DNA of 64,000 nt from an uncultured Porphyromonas sp. GTDB lineage: Bacteria > Bacteroidota > Bacteroidia > Bacteroidales > Porphyromonadaceae. The notes below the pieces were generated by a model, which worked only from the letters and a program-made list of their open reading frames with translations, was not told the DNA's origin and made no database searches. Location of the stretch: contig NZ_CALHDW010000002.1 of assembly GCF_938023125.1 (NCBI RefSeq), forward strand, positions 62,001 to 126,000, in the 5' to 3' direction. The position numbers were made by a program, and so were the translations under genes. Numbering within the stretch: the first letter of the stretch is position 1; the number at the start of each line of letters is the position of its first letter. This document shows, piece after piece, positions 7,710 through 16,444 of this stretch.

Positions 7710-9283
7710 ATAAAGGGGGAGGGTGGTCTCGGTTACTTACTTCGCTGGTTGTACTCTCTGCACTCAGCATTCGACCTCTAGAGGCTCGTGATATTCCACG
7801 CCTCTTGCTGTGCATCCATTTAGAGGGGGCTGAGAGCAGTTTACTCGAGACTTACACTCCTTTATTAGGGCAAGATGGGCTAAAGCGCCTACTCTCTGAG
7901 GGCGTTTTGTATACCAATGCCGACTATGGCTTCCCCATTGCTGAGCCGCAAAGTGCCCTTGCAACTCTTGTAAGCGGCTGTTATCCGCGCGAGCATAATT
8001 TGGGATGGGGCACCGACTATACGGAGCTCTTCCGCTCTTCTCAACGAGGTGTCAATACGTCTAGCCGTCTCTCTCCCGAGCGCTTATCTTACTGCACGGT
8101 AGGGGATGTACTAAGGGACGTGACGCAGGGGAAGGCCTCTGTCTATGCTATCAGTGCTACTGCTCCTGAGGCTCTTACGTTGGCTGCAACGGGGGCTTCC
8201 GGAGCATTTTGGCTTGATGAGACGAATGGCATGTGGGCCTCGTCGGCTTACTATCCGGCTCTTCCCAAGGCTTTTACAGAAGTAAATAGAGCCACCCAAT
8301 CGCTTAGGAATACAATCGCCAAGCAGGTTTGGACGCCTCTGCGCCGAGCCTCTTCTCCTTTGCCTTCTCACTATCTCCCCCAACCTCTTGAGGGAGATTT
8401 CCGATATTCTTTTGTAGGTGCTCATGCTTATCGTGAGTATATCTCTTCTCCCTTGGTGGGGGACGAAATTACACGTTTTGCCACGGCGTTACTCCAAGAG
8501 AGTGCCGTAGAAAAGTCTTCTGCACCTACCATCCTCAACATTACTTACCCCTTAGCTCCCAAGCATGCGGGTACGCCTTACTCTCCGTATAGTGCGGAGG
8601 CTCTCGATGCCTACCTCAGAGCGGATAAAGCTATTGGCTCTCTATTGCAGGTGGCAGAGAAGGCTTTTGGTGCAGAGCACTGCCTTTTTGTTGTCACCTC
8701 AGCTCCTCGTATTGCGGGAGCTGCCAAGCTAACACCCCCTAGTAATTCGATCAAAAAGCCTCTCTACTCTCCGGCCAAGGCTACGGCTTTGATTAACCTC
8801 TATCTCTCGGCTCTCTATGGTAAAGAGAATTGGGTAGAGCGTGCAACGAGTGATGCCGTTTACCTTAATCGTACCCTTATAGAGCGCAAGGCCTTATCCC
8901 TTAGGGAGCTGCAACTGCGTACGGCTGCCCTAATGCGAGAGATGGATGGCGTGGCAGAGGCCTTTGCGGTGAGCGAAGCAACCCCGGGAGATAACCTCTC
9001 CATGCGAATGCTGCGGGCTATCCCTCTTTCCGGCCGAGCTGATGTATTAGTTCGGCTCGATGCCACAACGTATGTTTCGGAGGGTAATGTTGAGTATCTT
9101 AATAATCCTCCTACGGCTCTGTCGCCCCTGCCTTGTTGGCTGATTATCGCCCATCCGGGAGGGAAGGCAAAACGCATAACACGACCCATTGAGATGGTGG
9201 CACTTGCCCCCACTCTGGCATACATCCTACGAATAAGGCCTCCTACGGGGGTTCAAGGTAGCCCTCTCGAAGAGTGGCTTTGA
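7706..9283 (+). CDS. PafA-like alkaline phosphatase homologue, probably catalytically dead
   Basis: 525 residues with a signal peptide cleaved near residue 28. Overall similarity to PafA-type alkaline phosphatases is clear, for example GAFWLDETNG followed by SAYY, and SAEALDAYLRADKAIG, which align with the PafA segments GAFWFDDTTG and SIEVEDTYLRLDRDLA. By eye, however, each active-site residue is replaced: the first metal-ligand Asp becomes His38 (CIHLEG), the nucleophile Thr region reads IAEPQSALA, the Lys/Arg pair is lost, the Asp and His before the conserved helix become Lys and Thr (APKHAGT), and the DH of SADH becomes TSAPR. It is therefore likely a secreted pseudoenzyme. The 4-nt overlap with lnb suggests a shared role. 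Not a sulfatase: no formylglycine motif is present. Confidence 0.8.
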   Translation: MNKGGGWSRLLTSLVVLSALSIRPLEARDIPRLLLCIHLEGAESSLLETYTPLLGQDGLKRLLSEGVLYTNADYGFPIAEPQSALATLVSGCYPREHNLGWGTDYTELFRSSQRGVNTSSRLSPERLSYCTVGDVLRDVTQGKASVYAISATAPEALTLAATGASGAFWLDETNGMWASSAYYPALPKAFTEVNRATQSLRNTIAKQVWTPLRRASSPLPSHYLPQPLEGDFRYSFVGAHAYREYISSPLVGDEITRFATALLQESAVEKSSAPTILNITYPLAPKHAGTPYSPYSAEALDAYLRADKAIGSLLQVAEKAFGAEHCLFVVTSAPRIAGAAKLTPPSNSIKKPLYSPAKATALINLYLSALYGKENWVERATSDAVYLNRTLIERKALSLRELQLRTAALMREMDGVAEAFAVSEATPGDNLSMRMLRAIPLSGRADVLVRLDATTYVSEGNVEYLNNPPTALSPLPCWLIIAHPGGKAKRITRPIEMVALAPTLAYILRIRPPTGVQGSPLEEWL

Positions 9284-9348
9284 CCTAAAAGATTACCCCC
9301 CTCTAAGAAGATAAAAAGAAGATATAGACTATAATACAGATTGATCAT

Positions 9349-12300
9349 ATGGGATTCAATGATATACTATCGAAGCTATTCGGTAATAAATCTCAAAGAG
9401 ACCTCCGCGAGGTACAACCTTATCTTACAAAAATCAAGGAGACCTATCCTAGCATTCAAGCCCTAAGCAACGATGAGCTTAGAGCCAGGAGTGAGAGCCT
9501 AAAGCAGAAGATACGCGAGTATACGGCTGCCGAGCGTGCCGAGATTGAGACCCTCAAAGCCAATGTAGAAGAGTTGGATCTTGAGGCTCGCGAAGAGGTG
9601 TGGAATAAGGTAGACAAGATAGAAAAAACAATCCTTGATAGAACAGAAGAGATCCTCGATGAGGTGCTACCCGAGGCCTTCTCTATAGTGAAGGATACGG
9701 CTCGCCGATTCGCAGAAAATGCAGAGATTGTAGTAACAGCTACCGACCGAGATCGTGAGTTTGCCACCAAATTCGACTTCGTACGCATCGAAGACGACAA
9801 GGCGATTTATCAGAATCACTGGGTTGCCGGTGGTAATGATATGACCTGGGATATGGTGCACTACGACGTGCAACTTATTGGTGGGGTAGTGCTCCACAAG
9901 GGGAAAATTGCCGAAATGGCAACCGGGGAAGGGAAGACGCTTGTGGCAACTCTGCCCGTATTCCTCAATGCCCTATCCGGCAATGGAGTACATGTGGTTA
10001 CAGTGAATGACTACCTCGCTAAGCGTGACTCTGAGTGGATGGGACCCCTCTATATGTTCCATGGCATTACGGTGGATTGCATCGACAAACACATCCCCAA
10101 CTCCAACGGTAGACGCGCAGCATACAATGCCGATATTACCTTTGGTACGAACAATGAGTTTGGCTTCGACTACCTGAGAGACAACATGGCTACGGCTCCT
10201 TCAGACCTTGTACAGAGGAAGCACAACTATGCTATCGTCGATGAGGTGGACTCTGTGCTTATTGACGATGCTCGTACACCTCTTATTATATCCGGCCCTA
10301 CGCCTAAGGGTGAAGATCAGCTTTTCGAAGAGTTCCTTCCCAATGTGGAAAAAGTGGTAGAAGCTCAGCGTAAGCTCTGTAATCAGATTCTGCTCGAAGC
10401 AAAACAGAAGATTCACAGCGACGATAAGAAGGTGCAGGAGGAGGGAGCCTTGCTGCTCTTCCGTACATTCAAGGGGCTGCCCAAGTCTAAGGCTCTCATT
10501 AAGTTCCTTAGCGAACCCGGGGTAAAGGCAACCATGCTCAAGACAGAAGAGTTTTACATGCAAGACAATATGCGTCAAATGCATGTGGTGACCGACCCCC
10601 TCTATTTCGTTATCGACGAAAAGATGAATAGCATTGAGCTTACCGATTTGGGGATTGATTTGCTAACGTCCGGTATAGGAGACCCAACGTTCTTTGTACT
10701 CCCAGACATTGCGGCAGAGCTTGCTCAACTCGATAATCTAGAGCTCTCTCCGGAAGATCGCTCCGCTCGTAGGGATGCTATGATTACGAACTACTCCATC
10801 AAGAGTGAGCGAGTGCACACGGTGAACCAGCTACTCAAGGCCTATACTCTCTTTGAGAAAGACGACCAGTATGTGGTAATGGATAATAAGGTGATGATTG
10901 TAGATGAGCAGACGGGTCGTATCATGGACGGGCGTCGCTACTCAGATGGTCTCCACCAAGCTATCGAAGCCAAAGAGCGTGTGAAGGTAGAAGCTGCCAC
11001 ACAAACATTTGCCACAATTACGTTGCAGAACTACTTCCGTATGTACCACAAGCTATCGGGGATGACCGGTACTGCCGAAACAGAAGCAGGAGAATTGTGG
11101 GACATATACAAGTTGGATGTTGTGGTTATTCCTACGAATCGCCCCATCCTCCGCAAGGATATGAACGACCGCATCTACAAGACGGCTCGTGAGAAGTATA
11201 ACGCTGTTATCGAAGAGATTGTAAGCCTCGTAGAGCAGGGGAGACCGGTGCTTGTGGGTACTACTTCTGTAGAGATTAGTGAATTGCTCAGCAGAATGCT
11301 CTCTTTGCGTAAGATCGAACACAACGTGCTCAATGCTAAGTTGCATCAGCGAGAAGCCGACATCGTGGCTCAAGCAGGGCGCAAAGGCACTGTTACCATT
11401 GCTACCAACATGGCAGGTCGTGGTACCGACATTAAGCTCACCCCCGAGGTGAAAGAGGCGGGTGGTCTTGCCATTATTGGTACGGAGCGTCATGAGTCTC
11501 GCCGTGTGGACCGTCAGTTGCGAGGCCGTTCCGGTCGTCAAGGAGACCCCGGTAGCTCTGTTTTCTACATCTCTCTTGAGGACCATTTGATGCGTCTTTT
11601 TGCGAGCGATCGTATTGCTTCTTTGATGGACCGTATGGGCTTCAAAGAGGGTGAAGTACTCGAAAACAATATGCTTTCGAAGTCGGTAGAGAAGGCACAA
11701 AAGAAGGTCGAAGAAAATAACTTCGGGATTCGTAAGCGTCTTCTTGAGTACGACGACGTGATGAACTCTCAGCGTGAGGTGATCTATACTCGTCGCCGCC
11801 ATGCTCTTATGGGTGAGCGTATTGGGATGGACGTCCTCAACATGCTCTACGATGTAACGGAAGGGATTGTATCAAAATACAAGGATGGAGAAGACTACGA
11901 AGGCTTCGTCGCCGAGATGTTCTCTACGCTAGCCGTTGAGGTGGAGCTAACCGAAGAGCAATTCCGCAAAGAGCGTGAGCTTGTAGAGATTGTCTTCGAT
12001 GAGGTATACAAGACCTTTAAGCGTCGCTGTGATACCATTGCTTCTGTTGCTTATCCCGTTATTCATCAAGTACGAGAAGAGCACGGAACGCAATACGAAC
12101 GCATCGTAGTTCCCATTACAGACGGGCGTCGCGTCTACAATATCGCCGTAAACTTGCAAGAAGCCGATGCCTCAGAGGGTAAGAGCATCGTCAAGGAACT
12201 TGAGAAGAGTATCTCACTCTATACCCTAGACGAAGCGTGGAAAGAGCATTTGCGTGAGATGGACGAACTCCGTAACTCGGTACAGAATGCAAGCTACGAA

Positions 12301-12687
12301 AACAAGGATCCTCTCCTCATCTACAAGCTGGAGAGCTACGAGCTATTCAAGACAATGATAGACTCGATGAACCGCAAAGCCTCTGCTATCTTGATGCGTG
12401 CGCACATCCAAGTGGCTCCTCCTCAGGAGGCCGAAGCTGCCCCAACCCAAAAGGTGGAAGTGAAGCAAGCTACTCCCGAGCGCCCCACGGATATGAGTCG
12501 CTATAAGACTAGAAAAGACGATATCGAAGAGCAACGTGAGGCACAACGTGCCGCTGCCGCAGGAGCCGGACAGGCTTCGCAACCGAAGGCTGAGCCGGTA
12601 CGTGTAGAGCCGAAGATTGGCCGCAACGATCCTTGCCCCTGTGGTAGTGGTAAGAAGTTTAAGAACTGCCACGGACGCGATCTCTAA
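9349..12687 (+). CDS. secA: Preprotein translocase ATPase SecA
   Basis: 1112 residues. SecA drives secretory proteins through SecYEG. Walker A reads MATGEGKT (about 190-197), Walker B includes AIVDEVDSVLIDDARTPLI, helicase motifs in the second nucleotide-binding fold include IATNMAGRGTDIKL and QLRGRSGRQGDPGSS, and the scaffold/wing region is normal. It is longer than the usual 830-900 residues, mainly through insertions in the first half (about 330-420) and an Ala/Pro/Gln-rich linker near the end. The last residues form the zinc-binding CPCGSGKKFKNCHG motif that contacts SecB or the ribosome. A strong terminator follows at 12735. Confidence 0.98.
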   Translation: MGFNDILSKLFGNKSQRDLREVQPYLTKIKETYPSIQALSNDELRARSESLKQKIREYTAAERAEIETLKANVEELDLEAREEVWNKVDKIEKTILDRTEEILDEVLPEAFSIVKDTARRFAENAEIVVTATDRDREFATKFDFVRIEDDKAIYQNHWVAGGNDMTWDMVHYDVQLIGGVVLHKGKIAEMATGEGKTLVATLPVFLNALSGNGVHVVTVNDYLAKRDSEWMGPLYMFHGITVDCIDKHIPNSNGRRAAYNADITFGTNNEFGFDYLRDNMATAPSDLVQRKHNYAIVDEVDSVLIDDARTPLIISGPTPKGEDQLFEEFLPNVEKVVEAQRKLCNQILLEAKQKIHSDDKKVQEEGALLLFRTFKGLPKSKALIKFLSEPGVKATMLKTEEFYMQDNMRQMHVVTDPLYFVIDEKMNSIELTDLGIDLLTSGIGDPTFFVLPDIAAELAQLDNLELSPEDRSARRDAMITNYSIKSERVHTVNQLLKAYTLFEKDDQYVVMDNKVMIVDEQTGRIMDGRRYSDGLHQAIEAKERVKVEAATQTFATITLQNYFRMYHKLSGMTGTAETEAGELWDIYKLDVVVIPTNRPILRKDMNDRIYKTAREKYNAVIEEIVSLVEQGRPVLVGTTSVEISELLSRMLSLRKIEHNVLNAKLHQREADIVAQAGRKGTVTIATNMAGRGTDIKLTPEVKEAGGLAIIGTERHESRRVDRQLRGRSGRQGDPGSSVFYISLEDHLMRLFASDRIASLMDRMGFKEGEVLENNMLSKSVEKAQKKVEENNFGIRKRLLEYDDVMNSQREVIYTRRRHALMGERIGMDVLNMLYDVTEGIVSKYKDGEDYEGFVAEMFSTLAVEVELTEEQFRKERELVEIVFDEVYKTFKRRCDTIASVAYPVIHQVREEHGTQYERIVVPITDGRRVYNIAVNLQEADASEGKSIVKELEKSISLYTLDEAWKEHLREMDELRNSVQNASYENKDPLLIYKLESYELFKTMIDSMNRKASAILMRAHIQVAPPQEAEAAPTQKVEVKQATPERPTDMSRYKTRKDDIEEQREAQRAAAAGAGQASQPKAEPVRVEPKIGRNDPCPCGSGKKFKNCHGRDL

Positions 12688-12734
12688 TCCACTAGCTTAG
12701 GGATAGCTCACCTAGGTATGAGAAAATAAAAGTC

Positions 12735-12792
12735 AGATTTCGTACTACGACAAGAGGGGCTTCCCTCTCTATCGTAGTGCGAGATCTTTTTT
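12735..12792 (+). terminator. Terminator after secA
   Basis: A long imperfect hairpin (AGATTTCGTACTACGA paired with TCGTAGTGCGAGATCT around a loop with its own GAGGG/CCCTC stem) followed by a T run on the plus strand. It closes the secA transcript before yicC. Confidence 0.85.
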
Positions 12793-12870
12793 GATTTTGA
12801 GTTGTTTTGATTAATACTTTATAGAGCATTATATTCTCATTTATACATAGAAAAAATAGGACTATAAGAT

Positions 12871-13782
12871 ATGATTCTATCAATGACAGGCTTTGGGAAA
12901 GCCGAGGGCTCCATAGCTGGAAATGCGATCTCAGTGAACATCCGATCTCTAAATAATAAGCAACTAGAGCTATCTTCTAGAATTCCCAATTTATTTCGAG
13001 ACGCAGAGCCTGAGATACGTAGTGTAATAAGTAAACGAGTAGTACGTGGAAAGGTCGAACTTACAATCTCGTTGACTCCGATTACAGACCCTGCCTCCGG
13101 AGGGGATACCTCTGATAGTTCTTTCTTTGACAAGGAGAAGATCGCCCAATACTACCGAGAGCTGACTCAGATATCTTCGCAATACAACATTCCCCTTCCG
13201 CAAGATTTGCTAACTCGAATCCTCTCGCTTCCCGGAGTGACAGCGACTACGTCTGCCGAAGTGGCTACCAAGGCTTCCGCTCAAGAGCAAGCAGAGCTCT
13301 TGGCCCTTATAGAGGAGGCTCTTACGAGCTTTGAGGCTTTCCGCAAACAAGAAGGGGAGATGCTTGAGCGTGTGTTTGAGGAGAAAATTGCCAATATCGG
13401 GGCCTTACTAGAGGAGGTTGCCCCCTACGAGACGCAACGTATTGAGGACATTCGTACTCGTTTTACAGAAGAATTGGCCAAGCTTGATGGGGTAACTATT
13501 GACAACGGCCGCTTCGAGCAGGAGATGATCTACTACATAGAGAAGCTCGATGTGCACGAAGAGAAAGAGAGACTTGCCAACCATCTAAAATACTTTATGG
13601 AGACCATGAAAGAGGCCTCAACACAAGGGGTAGGTAAGAAGCTCGCCTTTATTGCTCAGGAGATAGGTAGAGAGATCAATACCTTAGGCTCGAAGAGCAA
13701 CCAAGCCGCCATGCAGCAGATTGTAGTGCGCATGAAGGATGAACTGGAGCAAATTAAGGAACAAGTACTGAACGCTTTGTAA
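12871..13782 (+). CDS. yicC: YicC-family endoribonuclease
   Basis: 303 residues, full length. The start MILSMTGFGKAEG and the internal IRSLNNKQLEL are hallmark YicC sequence. The C-terminal DUF1732 part includes KEASTQGVGKKLAFIAQEIGREINTLGSK. In other bacteria YicC is an RNase that acts on small RNAs and promotes degradation of certain transcripts. gmk follows 9 nt later; the yicC-gmk pair is common across bacteria, so co-transcription is likely. Confidence 0.93.
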   Translation: MILSMTGFGKAEGSIAGNAISVNIRSLNNKQLELSSRIPNLFRDAEPEIRSVISKRVVRGKVELTISLTPITDPASGGDTSDSSFFDKEKIAQYYRELTQISSQYNIPLPQDLLTRILSLPGVTATTSAEVATKASAQEQAELLALIEEALTSFEAFRKQEGEMLERVFEEKIANIGALLEEVAPYETQRIEDIRTRFTEELAKLDGVTIDNGRFEQEMIYYIEKLDVHEEKERLANHLKYFMETMKEASTQGVGKKLAFIAQEIGREINTLGSKSNQAAMQQIVVRMKDELEQIKEQVLNAL

Positions 13783-13791
13783 TAATCTATT

Positions 13792-14358
13792 ATGTCTCGC
13801 ATAGTTATACTATCAGCCCCTTCCGGTACGGGAAAAAGCTCTGTGATAGGTCGTATTATAGAGGATCCTAACCTTAAACTTACTTTTTCTATCTCTGCCA
13901 CCAATCGTCTCCCCCGTGGAGAAGAGAAGGATGGAGTGGAGTACTATTTCCTCTCCGACCAACAATTCCAAGAGTATATAACGGAGGAGCGATTCATCGA
14001 GTACGTAGAGGTGTATCCAGGGCGTTACTACGGTACGCTCAAAAGCGAACTAGAGCGCATCGGTGGTCTTGGGCGCAATCTGATCTTAGATATAGACGTA
14101 GAGGGTGCCTTGGAGGTGAAGAAGAAGTATGGTCAAGATGTGCTCGCTATCTTTTTGCTACCCCCTTCTATCGACGAATTGCGCCACCGGCTCGAAGGGC
14201 GAGGTACCGATACCCCCGAAGTAATTGCCGATAGACTGGCACGGGCTGAGTATGAAATAAGCCTGGCAGGGCAGTTCGATACTCAGTTTGTCAATGATGA
14301 TCTTACACGTTGCTCCGAAGCGGTGCGGGAGGCCATTGCCGACTTCCTAAGTCGCTAG
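13792..14358 (+). CDS. gmk: Guanylate kinase
   Basis: 188 residues. It phosphorylates GMP to GDP. The P-loop SAPSGTGKSS spans residues 8-17. The GMP-binding segment SATNRLPRGEEKDGVEYYF, the YVEVYPGRYYGTL block and the GRGTDTPEVIADRL lid are all present and intact. Length is a little short of E. coli Gmk (207) but typical for Bacteroidota. It sits 9 nt after yicC. Confidence 0.97.
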   Translation: MSRIVILSAPSGTGKSSVIGRIIEDPNLKLTFSISATNRLPRGEEKDGVEYYFLSDQQFQEYITEERFIEYVEVYPGRYYGTLKSELERIGGLGRNLILDIDVEGALEVKKKYGQDVLAIFLLPPSIDELRHRLEGRGTDTPEVIADRLARAEYEISLAGQFDTQFVNDDLTRCSEAVREAIADFLSR

Positions 14359-14461
14359 ACCCTACTTGTCCAATTATCATAGAAGGTATGTGCTGAAGAT
14401 AAATTCGGTGCGTCCTTTTCTTTTTCCCAAAAAAAATCAATACTAGGCCCCTTCCCCTCCA

Positions 14462-14490
14462 TTGTAAATAACCTAAAAAGAGTACCTTTG
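14462..14490 (+). promoter_or_regulatory. hemH promoter, probably giving a leaderless mRNA
   Basis: TTG at 14462-14464 and TACCTTTG at 14483-14490, 18 nt apart, form a near-ideal Bacteroidota promoter. The -7 element ends only 7 nt before the hemH ATG, so the transcript would begin at or next to the start codon. Confidence 0.75.
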
Positions 14491-14497
14491 CTGGGCA

Positions 14498-15481
14498 ATG
14501 AAAGCGATTGTTTTGTGTAATATTGCTACTCCCAAATCCTCTGCTTCGGAGGATGTGCGTGAGTACCTCTCTAAGTTTCTGAGCGATAGATACGTAATCT
14601 CTATCCCTCAGCCCTTCCGTTCTATCCTCGTTAATGGCATTATAATACCACGTCGGCTCCGCCATTCGACGGCTCGGTATCGGCTCTTGGAGTCGCTCTA
14701 CGAGGGGGAGATGCCGCTCCGTAAATATATGAATGCGTTGGTTGAGACAATGCAGGGCCTCTCCCAAGATTGGGATGTCTTTGGCTATCTGCAGCACGGA
14801 GAGGAGCGCCCTGAGGACTTGGTAGCTCGTCTTAGAGCAAGGGGGAATTATACGGAGATTGTGGTGCTTCCCCTCTTTCCACACAAGACCTTTAGTACCT
14901 ATTTGTCGGCATCTCGTCAGCTTTGTCGGCATCTACGGCGTCTCTTGGGTGAGGGGGTCATACTGCGTGTTACTCCGCCTTATTTTCGCCATCCTCACTA
15001 CATCCAACTCATCCAGAAGCGGCTAGCCGATACGCTGGATACGCCTAGTGATCTCTATGTTGCTGGGTTTCATAGTATCCCTATAAAGCATCAGCGTATG
15101 GGGAGGAAGCGGGGATTTAACTACCGAGAGCAGTGCTTGGAGACCGCCACCCAAATGTTTTCGATTCTCCCTCATACGACCGAGCGCAGGGTCTACTTTC
15201 AGTCCGCCCTAGATAGGGTGCATTGGATAGGTCCCTTTTTAGAAGAGGAGATGAAGGGATGGGTTGACGAGGGCTTCCAACGTGTTACCATTGCCTGTCC
15301 CGGCTTTGCGATAGATTGCCTTGAGACGGTACTGGATATCGGGGTGGTGCTACGAGAGGAGTTCCTAAGCCTGGGAGGTCAAGAACTTCGGTTGCTACCG
15401 GCACTCAATGGTGATGAAGATGTAGCAGACTTCCTCTTGTCTCTCGCTCATGAATCTCTGGATATCCCATCTGCCTTCTAA
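14498..15481 (+). CDS. hemH: Ferrochelatase
   Basis: 327 residues. HemH inserts ferrous iron into protoporphyrin IX to form heme. The metal-site His lies in FHSIP (His192) and the conserved Glu in CPGFAIDCLETV (Glu276); the HGEERP and PLFPHKT segments also fit the family. Many Porphyromonas lack the early heme pathway and take up heme or porphyrin, so a lone hemH fits salvage of scavenged protoporphyrin; no other protoheme gene is in this window. No upstream alternative start lies between promoter and ATG. Confidence 0.93.
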   Translation: MKAIVLCNIATPKSSASEDVREYLSKFLSDRYVISIPQPFRSILVNGIIIPRRLRHSTARYRLLESLYEGEMPLRKYMNALVETMQGLSQDWDVFGYLQHGEERPEDLVARLRARGNYTEIVVLPLFPHKTFSTYLSASRQLCRHLRRLLGEGVILRVTPPYFRHPHYIQLIQKRLADTLDTPSDLYVAGFHSIPIKHQRMGRKRGFNYREQCLETATQMFSILPHTTERRVYFQSALDRVHWIGPFLEEEMKGWVDEGFQRVTIACPGFAIDCLETVLDIGVVLREEFLSLGGQELRLLPALNGDEDVADFLLSLAHESLDIPSAF

Positions 15482-15621
15482 CGGAATTCTCTCTCTATAT
15501 ATAAGTTTCTTAGATTTACTTTGGAGGGACTGAGGGAGAGATAACCCCCGTTGCTACGGATTTAGATCCACGAAACCTTCTGTTTCCCTTGTGGTGAACT
15601 TGTGAAATATAAGGAATTTTA

Positions 15622-15654
15622 CCCCCCCCCCTCTATGCTTTATAGTACATTTGC
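15622..15654 (+). promoter_or_regulatory. Promoter with an 11-C homopolymer tract upstream of the barrel gene
   Basis: TACATTTG at 15647-15654 matches the -7 consensus. An uninterrupted run of 11 C (15622-15632) occupies the place where a -33 TTG would lie (about 15625-15628). Slippage in the run would change promoter spacing. This layout resembles phase-variable promoters with poly-C or poly-G tracts known from Neisseria outer-membrane genes. Confidence 0.6.
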
Positions 15655-15718
15655 ACCGGCTAAGAGTAGCAAAGGAAAAGTATTTAATTCACAATAAATC
15701 AGGAAAGGAAAACAGAGA

Positions 15719-16315
15719 ATGAAAAAGATTATCTCACTCTTGTTGTTGTGCATGGCAATTCTGCCCATGTCTGCTCAGAAAAGGAAGTTAGAATTGAGTA
15801 TCTATGGAGGAACTCAGTCTTATACCAAATTCGGCAACGCGTACAAATACACCTTCCAAACGGGCTTTGGTTTTGGTGCCCAATCTAAGTACTATCTAAG
15901 CAACCGTGTGTTTTGGGCTACCGACCTATATGGGGGAACAGATGGTGGTTCGGATTGGATATTAACGGGGCTTCCCGGAGTGGGTTTTCGCTACATTGGT
16001 ATGTGTCGTCGAGACTACTCAATAACTACAGGTGTGGGCTTTAATTACGTGTCAACAAAGCTACTAGACTGTTATCTGCAAATGAATCTGGGGGTAGGCA
16101 TAGTTGATGGATATTACCACGATGTTCTTCCTCCCGATTACGGTGCAGTGACTATAAGTCTATTGAAGCCCTCTTACATGATAGCCCCTTCTACGGGAAT
16201 AGACTTTAAAATTGCCGACAAATGGAAGTTAGGACTAGGATATACTTTCCGATATTTGGGGGACGTCGATGGTAGCCACTCTGTCTTTGCTCGTGTTACC
16301 TATGTGCTAAAATAG
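15719..16315 (+). CDS. Small outer-membrane beta-barrel protein
   Basis: 198 residues with a signal peptide ending MSAQ (about residue 19). The mature part alternates polar and hydrophobic residues in strands, with many Gly, Tyr and aromatic positions (GFGFGAQSKYYLS, LGLGYTFRYLGD) and a terminal aromatic/hydrophobic strand ending FARVTYVLK, as in OprF/OmpA-type 8-stranded barrels. No periplasmic OmpA domain follows. Function unknown. Its promoter contains a C11 tract, so expression may switch on and off. A terminator follows at 16364. Confidence 0.75.
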   Translation: MKKIISLLLLCMAILPMSAQKRKLELSIYGGTQSYTKFGNAYKYTFQTGFGFGAQSKYYLSNRVFWATDLYGGTDGGSDWILTGLPGVGFRYIGMCRRDYSITTGVGFNYVSTKLLDCYLQMNLGVGIVDGYYHDVLPPDYGAVTISLLKPSYMIAPSTGIDFKIADKWKLGLGYTFRYLGDVDGSHSVFARVTYVLK

Positions 16316-16363
16316 AAGGTAAAAGATGGATAGATAGGAGGCTATTTCTACCTCCTCCCTTAT

Positions 16364-16400
16364 AAGAGGATGTGTCAATTGGGCATATCCTCTTTTTTTT
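16364..16400 (+). terminator. Terminator after the barrel gene
   Basis: AAGAGGATGTG paired with CATATCCTCTT (G-U pairs allowed), followed by eight T. Confidence 0.85.
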
Positions 16401-16444
16401 GGTTTTCTCGCAATTCTTATGCTGCGGCCTTGATCGTAGGGAGT

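Noticed and set aside
11053..11802. 249-codon minus-strand frame inside secA
   Set aside because: Antisense shadow of a conserved secA region.
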